Origin: Deltaproteobacteria bacterium
GTDB lineage: Bacteria; Desulfobacterota; Binatia; Binatales; Binataceae
Assembly (NCBI GenBank): GCA_021799495.1
Contig: JAJZAI010000029.1
Location: 1-42,504, forward strand
Length of the DNA stretch: 42,504 nucleotides
Direction: 5' to 3'
The notes beneath the pieces were generated by a model. That model ran no database searches, was not told where the DNA came from, and saw only the letters and a program-made list of their open reading frames with translations. The position numbers and the translations under genes are program-made. This document shows positions 34,644-42,302 of this stretch, piece by piece (position 1 is the stretch's first letter; every line of letters starts with the position of its first letter).

Positions 34644-34944
34644 TGGCAGTGCGCTTTCAGCGATTCACGGAGGCGGGCAAACAGCGAAACAGCCTCCTTA
34701 CGCTCCTTTTAGCACAGGCGTCTCATCCCAACCACGCCCACCCAAGCCGAGTAGTGCCCTAATTTGGGCATCAAAATACTTCACTCAGCGTCGGTGCGAG
34801 GCGCTTCTCCTGAGGTGACTGGCTGGCAAAACCTTTCTACTGTCTGCGAGCTATGAGATAATAGATGTGGAAGCTGCGGATTTTTCGCAGACCATCCTCT
34901 TAACTTTTGCTCGACGTTCGGATCACTTATGCGCGGATTGGTGG

Positions 34945-35214
34945 ATGATGGCACAAGCAAGAAGAGTCCAAGTCCCTTTTCAGGGGAAAATGGTGATGGG
35001 AATGGATGTTCCAATAGAGGAATCGACTGAAAGATGGAGCGAGATCAAGCTTGCTGACGGCACGATATTGCGCGTGAAACAGGCTGTTGCGGCAGTGGTA
35101 AGACTTGACCAAACGTGGGACGCGGAAGGAAACCCGGTTTACGTAGTTAGGAGTGGCCCTGCATTAGCGATCGTGCAAGTAGACGAGAGTCTTCGGAAGC
35201 CTTCGACCAATTAA
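34945..35214 (+). CDS. Small conserved hypothetical protein
   Basis: This 89-residue protein has a core E-S-T-E-R-W-S-E-I-K-L-A-D-G-T-I-L-R-V-K followed by a V-x-R-x-D-x-x-x-D-x-E-G-N-P-V-Y-V-V pattern that I recall from unnamed bacterial proteins. The fold looks all-beta. The frame is open further up (ATG at 34867), but that extension lacks the conserved style. Either ATG at 34945 or 34948 is likely; the ribosome-binding site is weak. Base composition is AT-richer than the flanking genes, and two more hypothetical genes follow at once. The 220 bases before it hold no gene I can support. Confidence 0.6.
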   Translation: MMAQARRVQVPFQGKMVMGMDVPIEESTERWSEIKLADGTILRVKQAVAAVVRLDQTWDAEGNPVYVVRSGPALAIVQVDESLRKPSTN

Positions 35215-35218
35215 GAGA

Positions 35219-35701
35219 ATGCGCACTGATCAAAATCATTTTTTGCTGATGACTGTGACTTGTTTTGCGTTTGCGACAGCGCCAGCAATTACAACCGGAA
35301 TGCTGGAGACAGAAGCATTTACGACAGCTCCTCGTTGTATCTCTGAAACTTCGTGTTCGTCTGTTGAATCTCGTACCGCCGACTTAGACAAAACGCTCAC
35401 AGAATCCGTATTTTTGGTCGCGCCAGCAGCCAAATTTGCTAAACTCGCCAAGGAATGGCACGAAGAAACGCGTTACTCTTCTTCGGCGATTGGCATGGTA
35501 CTCCACCCAGCGTATCAGGAAATTATGCAAATGCGGGAAGAGGCTCTGCCGTACATTTTGAAGGACTTGGAAGAGCACGGTGGGCACTGGTTTTTCGCGC
35601 TCCAGACTATAACTCGCACCGTGTTGGGTGAACCAAGCGACAGCTTCGAAACTATCCGGCAATTATGGTTGAATTGGGGACACACAACTGGCAAGTTCTG
35701 A
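35219..35701 (+). CDS. Uncharacterised protein with W-H-E-E-T and H-P-A-Y-Q motifs
   Basis: This 160-residue frame starts 4 bases after the preceding stop. The C-terminal 85 residues carry a conserved-looking set: W-H-E-E-T, S-S-S-A-I-G-M-V-L-H-P-A-Y-Q-E-I, M-R-E-E-A-L-P-Y-I-L-K-D-L, H-W-F-F-A-L-Q-T-I and W-L-N-W-G. I recall this from a widespread unnamed family of about 110-residue proteins whose gene is often followed by one with an N-C-I-A-W-A motif, as seems to be the case here. The first 75 residues, with a hydrophobic stretch at 8-26, are not part of that core and could be a signal or anchor. Function unknown. Confidence 0.65.
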   Translation: MRTDQNHFLLMTVTCFAFATAPAITTGMLETEAFTTAPRCISETSCSSVESRTADLDKTLTESVFLVAPAAKFAKLAKEWHEETRYSSSAIGMVLHPAYQEIMQMREEALPYILKDLEEHGGHWFFALQTITRTVLGEPSDSFETIRQLWLNWGHTTGKF

Positions 35702-36170
35702 TCAACCACCCGCTATCGAGCGAAAATTCCCGCAGCTCAAAGCAAGCGGATACCAAGAAACTAGCCCCTGCGCCGATGCCCCGAATTGTATCGGTTATGC
35801 CCTGCGTGATGGTAAAAACTGGGATCCCATCGCGACGTGGGGTGTGCGAGGTTATCACTGACCGGTTTATGTCGCGGGCGAAGCTACCATAGCGACCATA
35901 TCCGCGATTTTCGCCCGAGAACAGAACTATGAATCTTCAATGGACGGAAATCTCGAAGCGGGATACGAAAAGATCGCGATATATTATCGACCAGGTACCG
36001 TCGATTTTCTTCATGTCGCGCGTCAATTGTCGGATGGTCGATGGACGAGCAAGCTAGGCAGAGGCGAAGATATCACTCACAATACGGTTGAAGGGCTAGA
36101 AGGGGTCGGCGCATATGGGCGCGTTGCCAGATTTATGCGTCGGTCGTTGTCAGAAGAAGCGAATGGTTGA
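35688..36170 (+). pseudogene. Interrupted partner gene (N-C-I motif protein, cut by in-frame TGA)
   Basis: Read in one phase, this stretch codes L-A-S-S-D-Q, then R-K-F-P-Q-L-K-A-S-G-Y-Q-E-T-S-P and A-P-N-C-I-G-Y-A-L-R-D-G. A TGA stop follows at 35859-35861, and the same phase continues to L-E-A-G-Y-E-K-I-A-I-Y-Y, H-V-A-R-Q-L, W-T-S-K-L-G-R-G-E-D-I and G-R-V-A-R-F-M-R-R. These blocks, in this order, resemble an unnamed family (possibly Pfam DUF7689, unverified) encoded next to the W-H-E-E-T protein. The family region between N-C and L-E-G-Y looks altered. The phase has no standard start codon near 35688; it overlaps the end of the upstream gene. The fragment from the ATG at 35940 could be translated alone. 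Confidence 0.6.
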
Positions 36171-36586
36171 GGAAAAATTCTCTAAAGACAACATTTCGCC
36201 TTTTGAACGGCTCTAACGCCTTATTCGGGGGCTGGCCGTGGTTCTGAAAAAGGAAATCGAAGCTGAAGAGGCGAAGTGGCGGGCAAATCGAGAGTTGCAG
36301 AAGAAACCCGAAAAGGTTTGACTCGCCGGCGCTTGCTTCTTTGCTGGCGCCCCATCCCATTTAGCAGGAACCGCCTCTTCCTTACCCGCCAATTTTTGAT
36401 AGGTGAGCCGGTGTCCGGCTAGTCCGTTCAGTAATTCCAGAAATCGGCCCTAATCATCATTCTTTCGTTCGTTGAAGCGAAACGCCTGTTCCTCCAAATA
36501 TCGGAACAAACGGAAGGGCTTTGCACTTTAAATCAAGACCGGCGGCGGCTGGCCGGGGCGGCGCGTTCAGTGCTATCTGTCGGGAC
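36171..36586. other. Intergenic stretch, AT-richer, with a tiny charged frame
   Basis: No convincing gene. A 27-residue frame from a GTG at 36238 to TGA at 36321 is lysine- and glutamate-rich (E-I-E-A-E-E-A-K-W-R-A-N-R-E-L) and could be a remnant of a helical protein tail. The rest up to the LLM oxidoreductase has no repeat or hairpin that stands out. Confidence 0.5.
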
Positions 36587-37429
36587 ATGAAATTCGGACT
36601 TTTCGGCATCAATACCGGCCCCTGCGCCAATCCCGAAACCGCCGCCGCCGCCGCCCAGGCGGCGGAGGCCGCCGGCTTCGAAAGCCTCTGGACCGGCGAG
36701 CATATCGTCCTGCCCGATCCGCAGGTTCCGCCCTCCCCGGTGCCCGCCGAAACTCCCTTCATCGATTCGGCGGCGGCGCTCGCCTTTGTCGCGGCGCATA
36801 CCAAAAAAGTGCGCCTCGGCACCGGCATCATCATCCTGCCGCAGCGCAATCCCGTCGTGCTGGCGAAAGAGCTGGCGTCCGTCGATGTGCTCTCCAACGG
36901 CCGGCTCATCTTCGGCATCGGCATCGGCTACCTCAAGCCGGAATTCGCGGCGCTGGGCGCGCCGTTCGATCACAAGGGGCCGCGCAGCGAGGAATTTCTC
37001 GCCGCGATGATCGCGCTGTGGTCGATGGAGAAGCCGGCGTATCGCGGGCGCTTCGTTTCGTTCGGCGGCGTCAACGCGATGCCGCGGCCGGTGCAGCAGC
37101 CGCATCCCGAGATCGTCTTCGGCGGCCATACGCCGCAGGCCTACGATCGCGCGGCGCGGCTGGCCAAAGGCTGGTTCGGCTTCGCGCTCGACGTTGACGG
37201 AACGGCGGGATGCGTCGCCGGGCTGAAGGCGGCCTGTCAGAAACATGGCCGGGCGATCGGCGACCTCGAAATCAGCGTGGCGCCGCGCGGCCGGATCGAT
37301 CGCGACACGGTCAAGCGCTTCGCCGACCTGGACGTGAGCCGGCTAATCCTGCTCCATCGCGCGAGCGACCAGCGCGGCCTGCTCGATTTTATCGCGGCGG
37401 CGGAACGCGACCTGATCGCGCGAGCCTGA
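36587..37429 (+). CDS. LLM class flavin/F420-dependent oxidoreductase
   Basis: This 280-residue bacterial luciferase-like TIM-barrel protein starts M-K-F-G-L-F-G-I and has F-E-S-L-W-T-G-E-H, T-x-x-V-R-L-G-T-G-I-I-I-L-P-Q-R-N-P and L-S-N-G-R-L-I-F-G-I-G-I-G, typical of the subfamily often annotated as F420-dependent. The cofactor (FMN or F420) cannot be decided by eye. The ATG at 36587 is chosen because the fold starts there; an upstream ATG at 36521 adds 22 low-complexity residues. GC content returns to the genome norm here, marking the end of the AT-rich patch. Confidence 0.9.
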   Translation: MKFGLFGINTGPCANPETAAAAAQAAEAAGFESLWTGEHIVLPDPQVPPSPVPAETPFIDSAAALAFVAAHTKKVRLGTGIIILPQRNPVVLAKELASVDVLSNGRLIFGIGIGYLKPEFAALGAPFDHKGPRSEEFLAAMIALWSMEKPAYRGRFVSFGGVNAMPRPVQQPHPEIVFGGHTPQAYDRAARLAKGWFGFALDVDGTAGCVAGLKAACQKHGRAIGDLEISVAPRGRIDRDTVKRFADLDVSRLILLHRASDQRGLLDFIAAAERDLIARA

Positions 37430-37975
37430 GCGATAGTTCGGCCGAGCGCCGGCGGTCGTGCGCGTGCATCGTCGGGCGCCGCGGGACGGTCCGGGCGCGT
37501 CCGGGGCGCCGCACTAACGCGCCCGCTTCGCGGCTCCGCTCGGGCGCGTCGCGGACGCCGTAGTACATCATGTGGCGCCCTGTGGCGCAGGGCTGTCTGG
37601 AGTGGTTAAAACGGCTCCCATGAACGCTTGAAAAAATTACCAATTATCGGGTTTTGGACCAAAAATAGCCGAATAGTTCACGCTAAAGCGTGAAAAAGAC
37701 GCGCGGGTATCGGCCACAACAGCGCCGTTTGTGGCGTTACAATCATTGCAGAGTTGAAACGGGCAGTGATCAGCTTTGCACCGCCGTGGCGGGCAAAATT
37801 GAGCCAAAAATCTGCCGATTGGCATTTTTTGGGCGCTAAAATAATGGCAATTCAGCGAAACATTGCTTGTTTTCGCTAAAAATGGACCGTCTAGAACGCG
37901 CGGCACGGAGCTTGCTGATTTCGAGAGCGAAGCCCATTATCGGGCGGAAAAGAGAATCAGGAGGTAAATTGCCGC
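37430..37975. other. Palindrome-rich intergenic region upstream of the HTH gene
   Basis: No gene. The first 130 bases are very GC-rich, the remainder AT-richer. Four inverted repeats are visible: GCCCTG/CAGGGC (37577-37593), TTCACGC/GCGTGAA (37677-37694), GCCACAA/TTGTGGC (37713-37735) and GCGAAA/TTTCGC (37855-37876). CGCTAAA occurs three times (37681, 37834, 37874). A strong AGGAGGT ribosome-binding site lies just before the next gene. The set suggests operators or a structured leader. Confidence 0.6.
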
Positions 37976-38179
37976 ATGAAAGTTGATAACAGCAGGGTGA
38001 TGACCGTGAAGGAGCTATCCGATTATCTGAAAGTTCATCCTTCGACCGTCTATCGTCAGCTAAAGCGTGGCCAGTTGCCGGCTTTCAAGGTCGGCAGCGA
38101 CTGGCGTTTCAACGTCGAATCGATCGATCGCTGGCGTTTGGAACAGGACAGCTTCGGCGCGGCCGAAGCGAATTCCTGA
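37976..38179 (+). CDS. Excisionase-type helix-turn-helix DNA-binding protein
   Basis: This 67-residue protein is a MerR-like winged HTH of the excisionase family (HTH_17): T-V-K-E-L-S-D-Y-L-K-V-H-P-S-T-V-Y-R (10-27) then R-G-Q-L-P-A-F-K-V-G-S-D-W-R-F (31-45), the wing. Such proteins bind DNA near their own promoter or help site-specific recombination. AGGAGGT precedes the ATG by about 10 bases. No integrase or phage gene is adjacent. The palindromes and CGCTAAA repeats upstream are natural candidates for its target. It ends 38 bases from the convergent RNase gene. Confidence 0.92.
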   Translation: MKVDNSRVMTVKELSDYLKVHPSTVYRQLKRGQLPAFKVGSDWRFNVESIDRWRLEQDSFGAAEANS

Positions 38180-38217
38180 CCACCGCCGATCTGCTGGCGG
38201 CGGCCGTTGCGGGCATT

Positions 38218-40194
38218 TCAGCGGTCGCCGTCCGTATCGTGCCCAAGCGTGCTTAAATATTCCAGACTGAGCACGCCGCGCACCGGATCGATATTCCCGA
38301 TCTGAGCCAGAATTCGCGCCTGACTCGAAATATTGGGCGCGCCATGGAGCGACCCGCGCACCGCGTAATCGAACAATTCGGCGCTCGCACCGTCGCGCGT
38401 GACGATCGCTTGAAGCGGCGCGCCGAGGCATTCGCGTTCCAGAAAACGTAGCGTCCAATAGCGCTTCGCGCGCCGTTCCAGCTCCTTGCTGGCCGCATCC
38501 GACGCCTCGGCGTTCGCAATCACCGTCAGCAGTTCATCGGCTTCATAGGGCAGCTTCGCGTTCGTGTCCGCCAACGCCGCGACAATCTGGCGCTGTAGCA
38601 CCAAATCCATATAGCGCCGGATAGGCGAACTAATCTGCGCATAGCAATCGAGTCCAATCCCGGCGTGGTATTCCGGATAGATCGAGAGCCGGGGCCTCAG
38701 CGTCGCCAGATCGCCGCCGCCGCTCGGCTGCACGCGATAGATTATCGGAATCCGATTATTCGTCGCATGGCGCGCGAGAACGTGATTGCTCAACACCATG
38801 AATTCAGCCACGAGCATCCGGCTCGCCGACGCGTTATCAATCACGCTGATTTCTATCGAGCCGTCCGCGGCAACTTTTACTTTAGGCTCGCGTCGGCTGA
38901 CGATCACGGCGCCGGCCGCACGGCGGCGCTCGCGCAACCGTTGGGCCGCTTCGTACATCCGCCGCACCTGCAACGTCTCCGGCTGATCCGATTCAGCCGC
39001 GATCCAGGCGTCGGCGCGCTCGTAGCTGAGCCGTTTGGCGACTTTTAGTCGCGACGGATAGATCGCATAGCCGACCAGATCGCCGGCGGCGGAAAGCCGC
39101 AGATCGGTGGTCAGAACGTGGCGCTCGACGCCCGCGATCAGGCTCGCCGATTCGCACGCGATAGCGTCCGGAAGCATCCGTATCGTCGCTTCAGGCAAAT
39201 ATATCGTGGTCGCCCGCGCGGCGGCCTCGCGATCCACTGCGCCGCCGCGCACGACGAAATCCGCCACCAGCGCGATATGGACGCGCACCCGCAAACCGCC
39301 GTCGGCAAGCGGCTCGCACGACAGCGCGTCGTCGATTTCGACCGTGTCGTCGTCATCGATCGTCACCGCCGACGAATCGTCGGATTGCGAGCGCGCCGGC
39401 GGCGCCGCGGCGGCGGCTTCGGCGACCGCCGCGGCGGGGAATTTCGTCCGAATTCCGCCGATAATGACGTAGCGCGGACCGTCCAGCGCGGAGCCGAGCC
39501 GCTCCAGGATTTCGACCGCCGCCTCGCCCGGCAGCAGTTCAGGCGCGGCCGCCGCGAGCATCGCCTCAAGATCCTTGTTGCGCGTGAAGGGATTATCGAG
39601 AAACGCCTTCAGCTCAGCGATCAGCGGCGCGGCTTCCTCGACCGCCGGCGCAAGACCGCCGGCCAGGATACCCTCGAGCAGGCTGCGCGTGCGGCGGTTG
39701 GCTTCGCTGCGCAAACGAGTCTTGTCATGTTGGATCCGCAAGCGCTCGACCTGTTCGGCCGGCCGCGGCAGAAATTCCATATGACGGCGGACGAAATAGA
39801 GCCGGTCGTTGAGCAAGGCCTCGATCATCACGGAAACGTCCACCGGCGCGCGCCTGCCGAAAAAAAGTTCGGAAAGCTCTTCGGCGACAAAGGCGCGATT
39901 CTGTTCCTGGACAATTTCCCAGAGCAATCCCAGATCGATCTCCGCCGCGAGCGCGACGCGCTCGGCTTCCAGCCGGGCGACTTCCGCGGCAAGGTTGCCG
40001 CGATTCACCGTGCGATCCGGATAAACGTTGAGGACGAGCGCCCGCGACAGCGTGCGTTCGCGTCCGCCGGCTTCGACGACCGCGACCTGCCGATCGGTCT
40101 CGCGCAGCGCGAGAGCAGGCCGCATCCGGCCGTCGTCGAGAAATTCGACCAACAGTCCCGCAAGTCTCAGATGACCAATCACGACAGGTTTCAT
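38218..40194 (-). CDS. RNase II/R family 3'-5' exoribonuclease (RNB domain)
   Basis: This 658-residue protein has an N-terminal region without recognisable cold-shock domains and a C-terminal RNB domain. Catalytic metal ligands lie in T-I-D-D-D-D-T-V-E-I-D-D-A-L (278-291), with D280, D288 and D289 matching E. coli RNase II D201, D209 and D210, and Glu286 where D207 usually stands. S-S-P-I-R-R-Y-M-D-L-V-L-Q-R-Q carries the conserved arginines. The C-terminus is short, with no S1 domain obvious. It degrades RNA in the cytoplasm, probably in turnover. The start at 40194 is divergent from a ribbon-helix-helix-like gene. Confidence 0.9.
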   Translation of the reverse strand: MKPVVIGHLRLAGLLVEFLDDGRMRPALALRETDRQVAVVEAGGRERTLSRALVLNVYPDRTVNRGNLAAEVARLEAERVALAAEIDLGLLWEIVQEQNRAFVAEELSELFFGRRAPVDVSVMIEALLNDRLYFVRRHMEFLPRPAEQVERLRIQHDKTRLRSEANRRTRSLLEGILAGGLAPAVEEAAPLIAELKAFLDNPFTRNKDLEAMLAAAAPELLPGEAAVEILERLGSALDGPRYVIIGGIRTKFPAAAVAEAAAAAPPARSQSDDSSAVTIDDDDTVEIDDALSCEPLADGGLRVRVHIALVADFVVRGGAVDREAAARATTIYLPEATIRMLPDAIACESASLIAGVERHVLTTDLRLSAAGDLVGYAIYPSRLKVAKRLSYERADAWIAAESDQPETLQVRRMYEAAQRLRERRRAAGAVIVSRREPKVKVAADGSIEISVIDNASASRMLVAEFMVLSNHVLARHATNNRIPIIYRVQPSGGGDLATLRPRLSIYPEYHAGIGLDCYAQISSPIRRYMDLVLQRQIVAALADTNAKLPYEADELLTVIANAEASDAASKELERRAKRYWTLRFLERECLGAPLQAIVTRDGASAELFDYAVRGSLHGAPNISSQARILAQIGNIDPVRGVLSLEYLSTLGHDTDGDR

Positions 40195-40230
40195 TTTGAC
40201 CGGAGCGGAAGCGCAAGACTATATGAGACT

Positions 40231-40464
40231 ATGGCTGATCCGAAAAGGCGGATGATTCTGGATTTACCCGGCGAGCTTTGGGCCGATCTGGAAAAGGTCG
40301 CCGAGGCGTTCGAGTTCGCCGATGCGACCGAAGCGGCGATGGCCGGATTGGCCGACTGGATCGCGCGGCGCAAATCCGAACTTGACGATCGCGACCCTTC
40401 GCAACGCTATTTCGTCAACGAGGCGTTGGACGAACTGCTGGCGCGCGGGCCGGGCCGCAAATGA
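40231..40464 (+). CDS. Small ribbon-helix-helix-like protein, hypothetical
   Basis: This 77-residue frame opens with K-R-R-M-I-L-D-L-P, a candidate beta-strand, then two helix-forming stretches, E-L-W-A-D-L-E-K-V-A-E-A and D-A-T-E-A-A-M-A-G-L-A-D-W-I-A. That is the layout of a ribbon-helix-helix (Arc/CopG-like) DNA-binding protein or antitoxin. No ribosome-binding site is seen, but the ATG lies 36 bases from the divergent RNase gene start, as in a regulator facing its target. No toxin follows. It may equally be a non-DNA-binding small protein. Confidence 0.5.
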   Translation: MADPKRRMILDLPGELWADLEKVAEAFEFADATEAAMAGLADWIARRKSELDDRDPSQRYFVNEALDELLARGPGRK

Positions 40465-40479
40465 CGGAAATTTCCGCGC

Positions 40480-41151
40480 TCAACGCAGAGGGCGGCTCAC
40501 GACCTCGGTGTCGCCGCTCTCCTGATCGACCAGCAGCATCTGAATCGATTCATAATCGCCTTTGGGAAAATAAACATAGCCGCCGACGCTGAAACCGCGG
40601 CGCACATCTTGCGCGGGCAGCGACAGCGCCGTCATCTGAATCGAGGCCTGCTGATCGGCCCGTCCCTGTCCGGCGGGCGCGCCCTGAAAGACGCCCTCGC
40701 CCGCGCCGATCGCGCCGCCGATCGCCGCGCCGGTCGCGCCGCTATGGACGAACGCGCCCGCCAGCGCGCCGACGCCGGCGCCCAACGCGCCGCCCGCGAT
40801 TCCGCCGGCCGCGCCGCTCTCGAGCGCGGCCCGCAATTCCCCGGCGCCGCCCGCCTGGCGGGCGGCCTCCGCAGGCGGAAGCGGCGCAATCCGCTCGCCC
40901 GCCTGGTCGATCGCGAAGACCTGATTGGGCACGACCGAGCAGGGCATGTTGGCGCCGTTGGCGACCGAAACGTAAACGGGCAGAACGCCGCCGACCGGCG
41001 GCTCCGGCGTGACCGCCACGCTGAGTTGTCCCGCGACCGGGGTGGCCGCGACATGAGGGGTATTTTTCAGCGGCGCGGAACCGAACGCGCATCCGGAGCA
41101 GACGGCGGCGGCGAGAACAATCAAGAAAATCCGGGCGCTGCACGTAACCAT
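40480..41151 (-). CDS. Glycine-zipper outer-membrane-type lipoprotein
   Basis: This 223-residue protein has a lipoprotein signal with V-C-S-G-C (Cys21) and a Gly/Ala-rich G-x3-G repeat region (about 112-155, G-G-I-A-G-G-A-L-G-A-G-V-G-A and G-A-A-I-G-G-A-I-G-A-G). This is a glycine-zipper membrane segment, as in SlyB- and Rick17kDa-like proteins. Beta-rich domains flank it. The family helps keep the outer membrane intact. No neighbour points to a more specific role. The ATG at 41151 starts the signal peptide. Confidence 0.75.
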   Translation of the reverse strand: MVTCSARIFLIVLAAAVCSGCAFGSAPLKNTPHVAATPVAGQLSVAVTPEPPVGGVLPVYVSVANGANMPCSVVPNQVFAIDQAGERIAPLPPAEAARQAGGAGELRAALESGAAGGIAGGALGAGVGALAGAFVHSGATGAAIGGAIGAGEGVFQGAPAGQGRADQQASIQMTALSLPAQDVRRGFSVGGYVYFPKGDYESIQMLLVDQESGDTEVVSRPLR

Positions 41152-41398
41152 CGTCGATCATTATGGACGCGCGAGCGCATGATGAGGCAACCGGATCGAC
41201 CGCGCCGGTTCAGCACAAATCGTGCGTCTCTTCGACGTGCGGCCGAAGGCGAGCCTTTTGGATCATTAAGGAACCGGCGAAGCGCGACCAGCGGCAAATT
41301 CGCACGAACGGACGGATATGCCCAGCCGCGTCGGCGTCCAGAACGCTCCGGGATGCGCCCGGCGGTTTGGTGCGGTATTCTGCGGAGAAGTCAGGTTT

Positions 41399-41483
41399 GC
41401 CGGGGTGGTGAAATGGCAGACACAGAGGACTTAAAATCCTCTGGGGCGAAAGCCCCGTGCGGGTTCGAGTCCCGCCCCCGGCA
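41399..41483 (+). tRNA. tRNA-Leu (UAA anticodon)
   Basis: The 85-base cloverleaf has the acceptor pair GCCGGGG/CCCCGGC (41399-41405 and 41476-41482) with A as discriminator. The anticodon arm is GAGGA-CTTAAAA-TCCTC with TAA in the loop. A long variable arm (GGGGC GAAA GCCCC) marks a class II tRNA, and GGTTCGAGTC is the T-loop region. CCA is not encoded. The sequence downstream is AT-rich. Confidence 0.97.
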
Positions 41484-42143
41484 TTGAAAATCGCACGTCA
41501 TGATTGGCCTTTGGCTCTCGACCAAGAAGATGTCAAGCGCAACGCGCGGTGAAAAAATGGCTAACTTTTGTGGGTCTATATTCCTTCGTCGTCCGAGAAA
41601 GGTAATCTGTGTTAAGAGAGAACGTGAGTCGGTTTCTATAGAGACAATCTTTCGACCTGTAGCGACTGATTTTTAGGTTCGATCTACACAACGGCGTGTT
41701 GCCGCTAATGATAACCGGGCCGAACGCGCCCTTGCGAAGTTCAGAAACCTATATTTGCAGGAGGAGGATAAGGAGAGTTTATATCATCAAATCACATTAC
41801 CCGCGCATGCATGCAAACGAAACCTGTCGCAATCGAACCAAGCCTCTCACGCCAGCCACTTCAGGTTGTTGTTGACTAATATTGTCTCTTAAAACATACA
41901 TAACAATGTATCCGTAGAAAATGCACGAAGTTGAGCCGATTTTTGCAAAGTGAATCAGAATTAGCCGCTTTTTCCCGCACTTGGATCCGAAGACTCGGCT
42001 CTCTTGGCCCAAAAGTTGCTACATCGCTTATCATTGCCTATCTGTGATTGAATGTAGCCTGCAAGCGGCTCACCTTTACTGCCAAACCATTCACGTTACA
42101 GTCAACCGTTTTGTCGTGCTCCACGACATTCAGATTTATACTC
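41484..42143. other. Gene-poor AT-rich stretch after tRNA-Leu
   Basis: No gene over about 40 codons is convincing. A strong AGGAGGAGGA ribosome-binding-like run (41759-41768) has no start codon at a useful distance. The composition differs sharply from the GC-rich left flank. I find no copy of the tRNA 3' end inside the window. The bases 42303-42504 are likewise empty of supportable genes. Confidence 0.6.
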
Positions 42144-42302
42144 CTAAAATAGCCAAGAGAACGGGAACGGACTGACTCGCCGACACTTTGAACAACGGTA
42201 CGATTCGGTCAGAACGATCCTCGCCGCACTGTGCCGTGATATTTGAAACTTTGACTTACATTTGGGACACACCAGACTTTGACTAAGCACTTCGTCCAGC
42301 AT
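42144..42302 (-). CDS. Small zinc-ribbon hypothetical protein
   Basis: This 52-residue frame has C-P-K-C-K-S-K-F (12-19) and R-C-S-K-C-R-R (36-42), two Cys pairs spaced as in a zinc ribbon, followed by a short hydrophobic tail F-P-F-S-W-L-F. The start is the ATG at 42302. The open frame continues upstream for about 25 codons and contains a third pair, C-G-Y-C, but has no standard start codon there, so the gene may be 5'-truncated. I do not recognise a family. Composition is AT-rich like the surroundings. Confidence 0.35.
   Translation of the reverse strand: MLDEVLSQSLVCPKCKSKFQISRHSAARIVLTESYRCSKCRRVSPFPFSWLF

Noticed and set aside
35859-35861. TGA read as selenocysteine
   Set aside because: The family blocks I recall have no Cys at this spot, and I see no clear stem-loop after the TGA; decay or error is simpler.
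36521-36586. Upstream start for the LLM oxidoreductase
   Set aside because: The extra 22 residues are outside the TIM-barrel start M-K-F-G-L-F-G-I.
37677-37694. Intrinsic terminator at the TTCACGC/GCGTGAA hairpin
   Set aside because: No T-tract follows on either strand, and it lies about 250 bases from the LLM gene; kept as an inverted repeat only.
39118-40230. N-terminal extension of the small RHH-like gene back to 39118
   Set aside because: It runs antisense through the RNB gene; only the part from 40231 lies outside it.
41797-42012. 71-residue minus-strand frame after the tRNA
   Set aside because: Starts with TTG without ribosome-binding site, no domain, odd composition.
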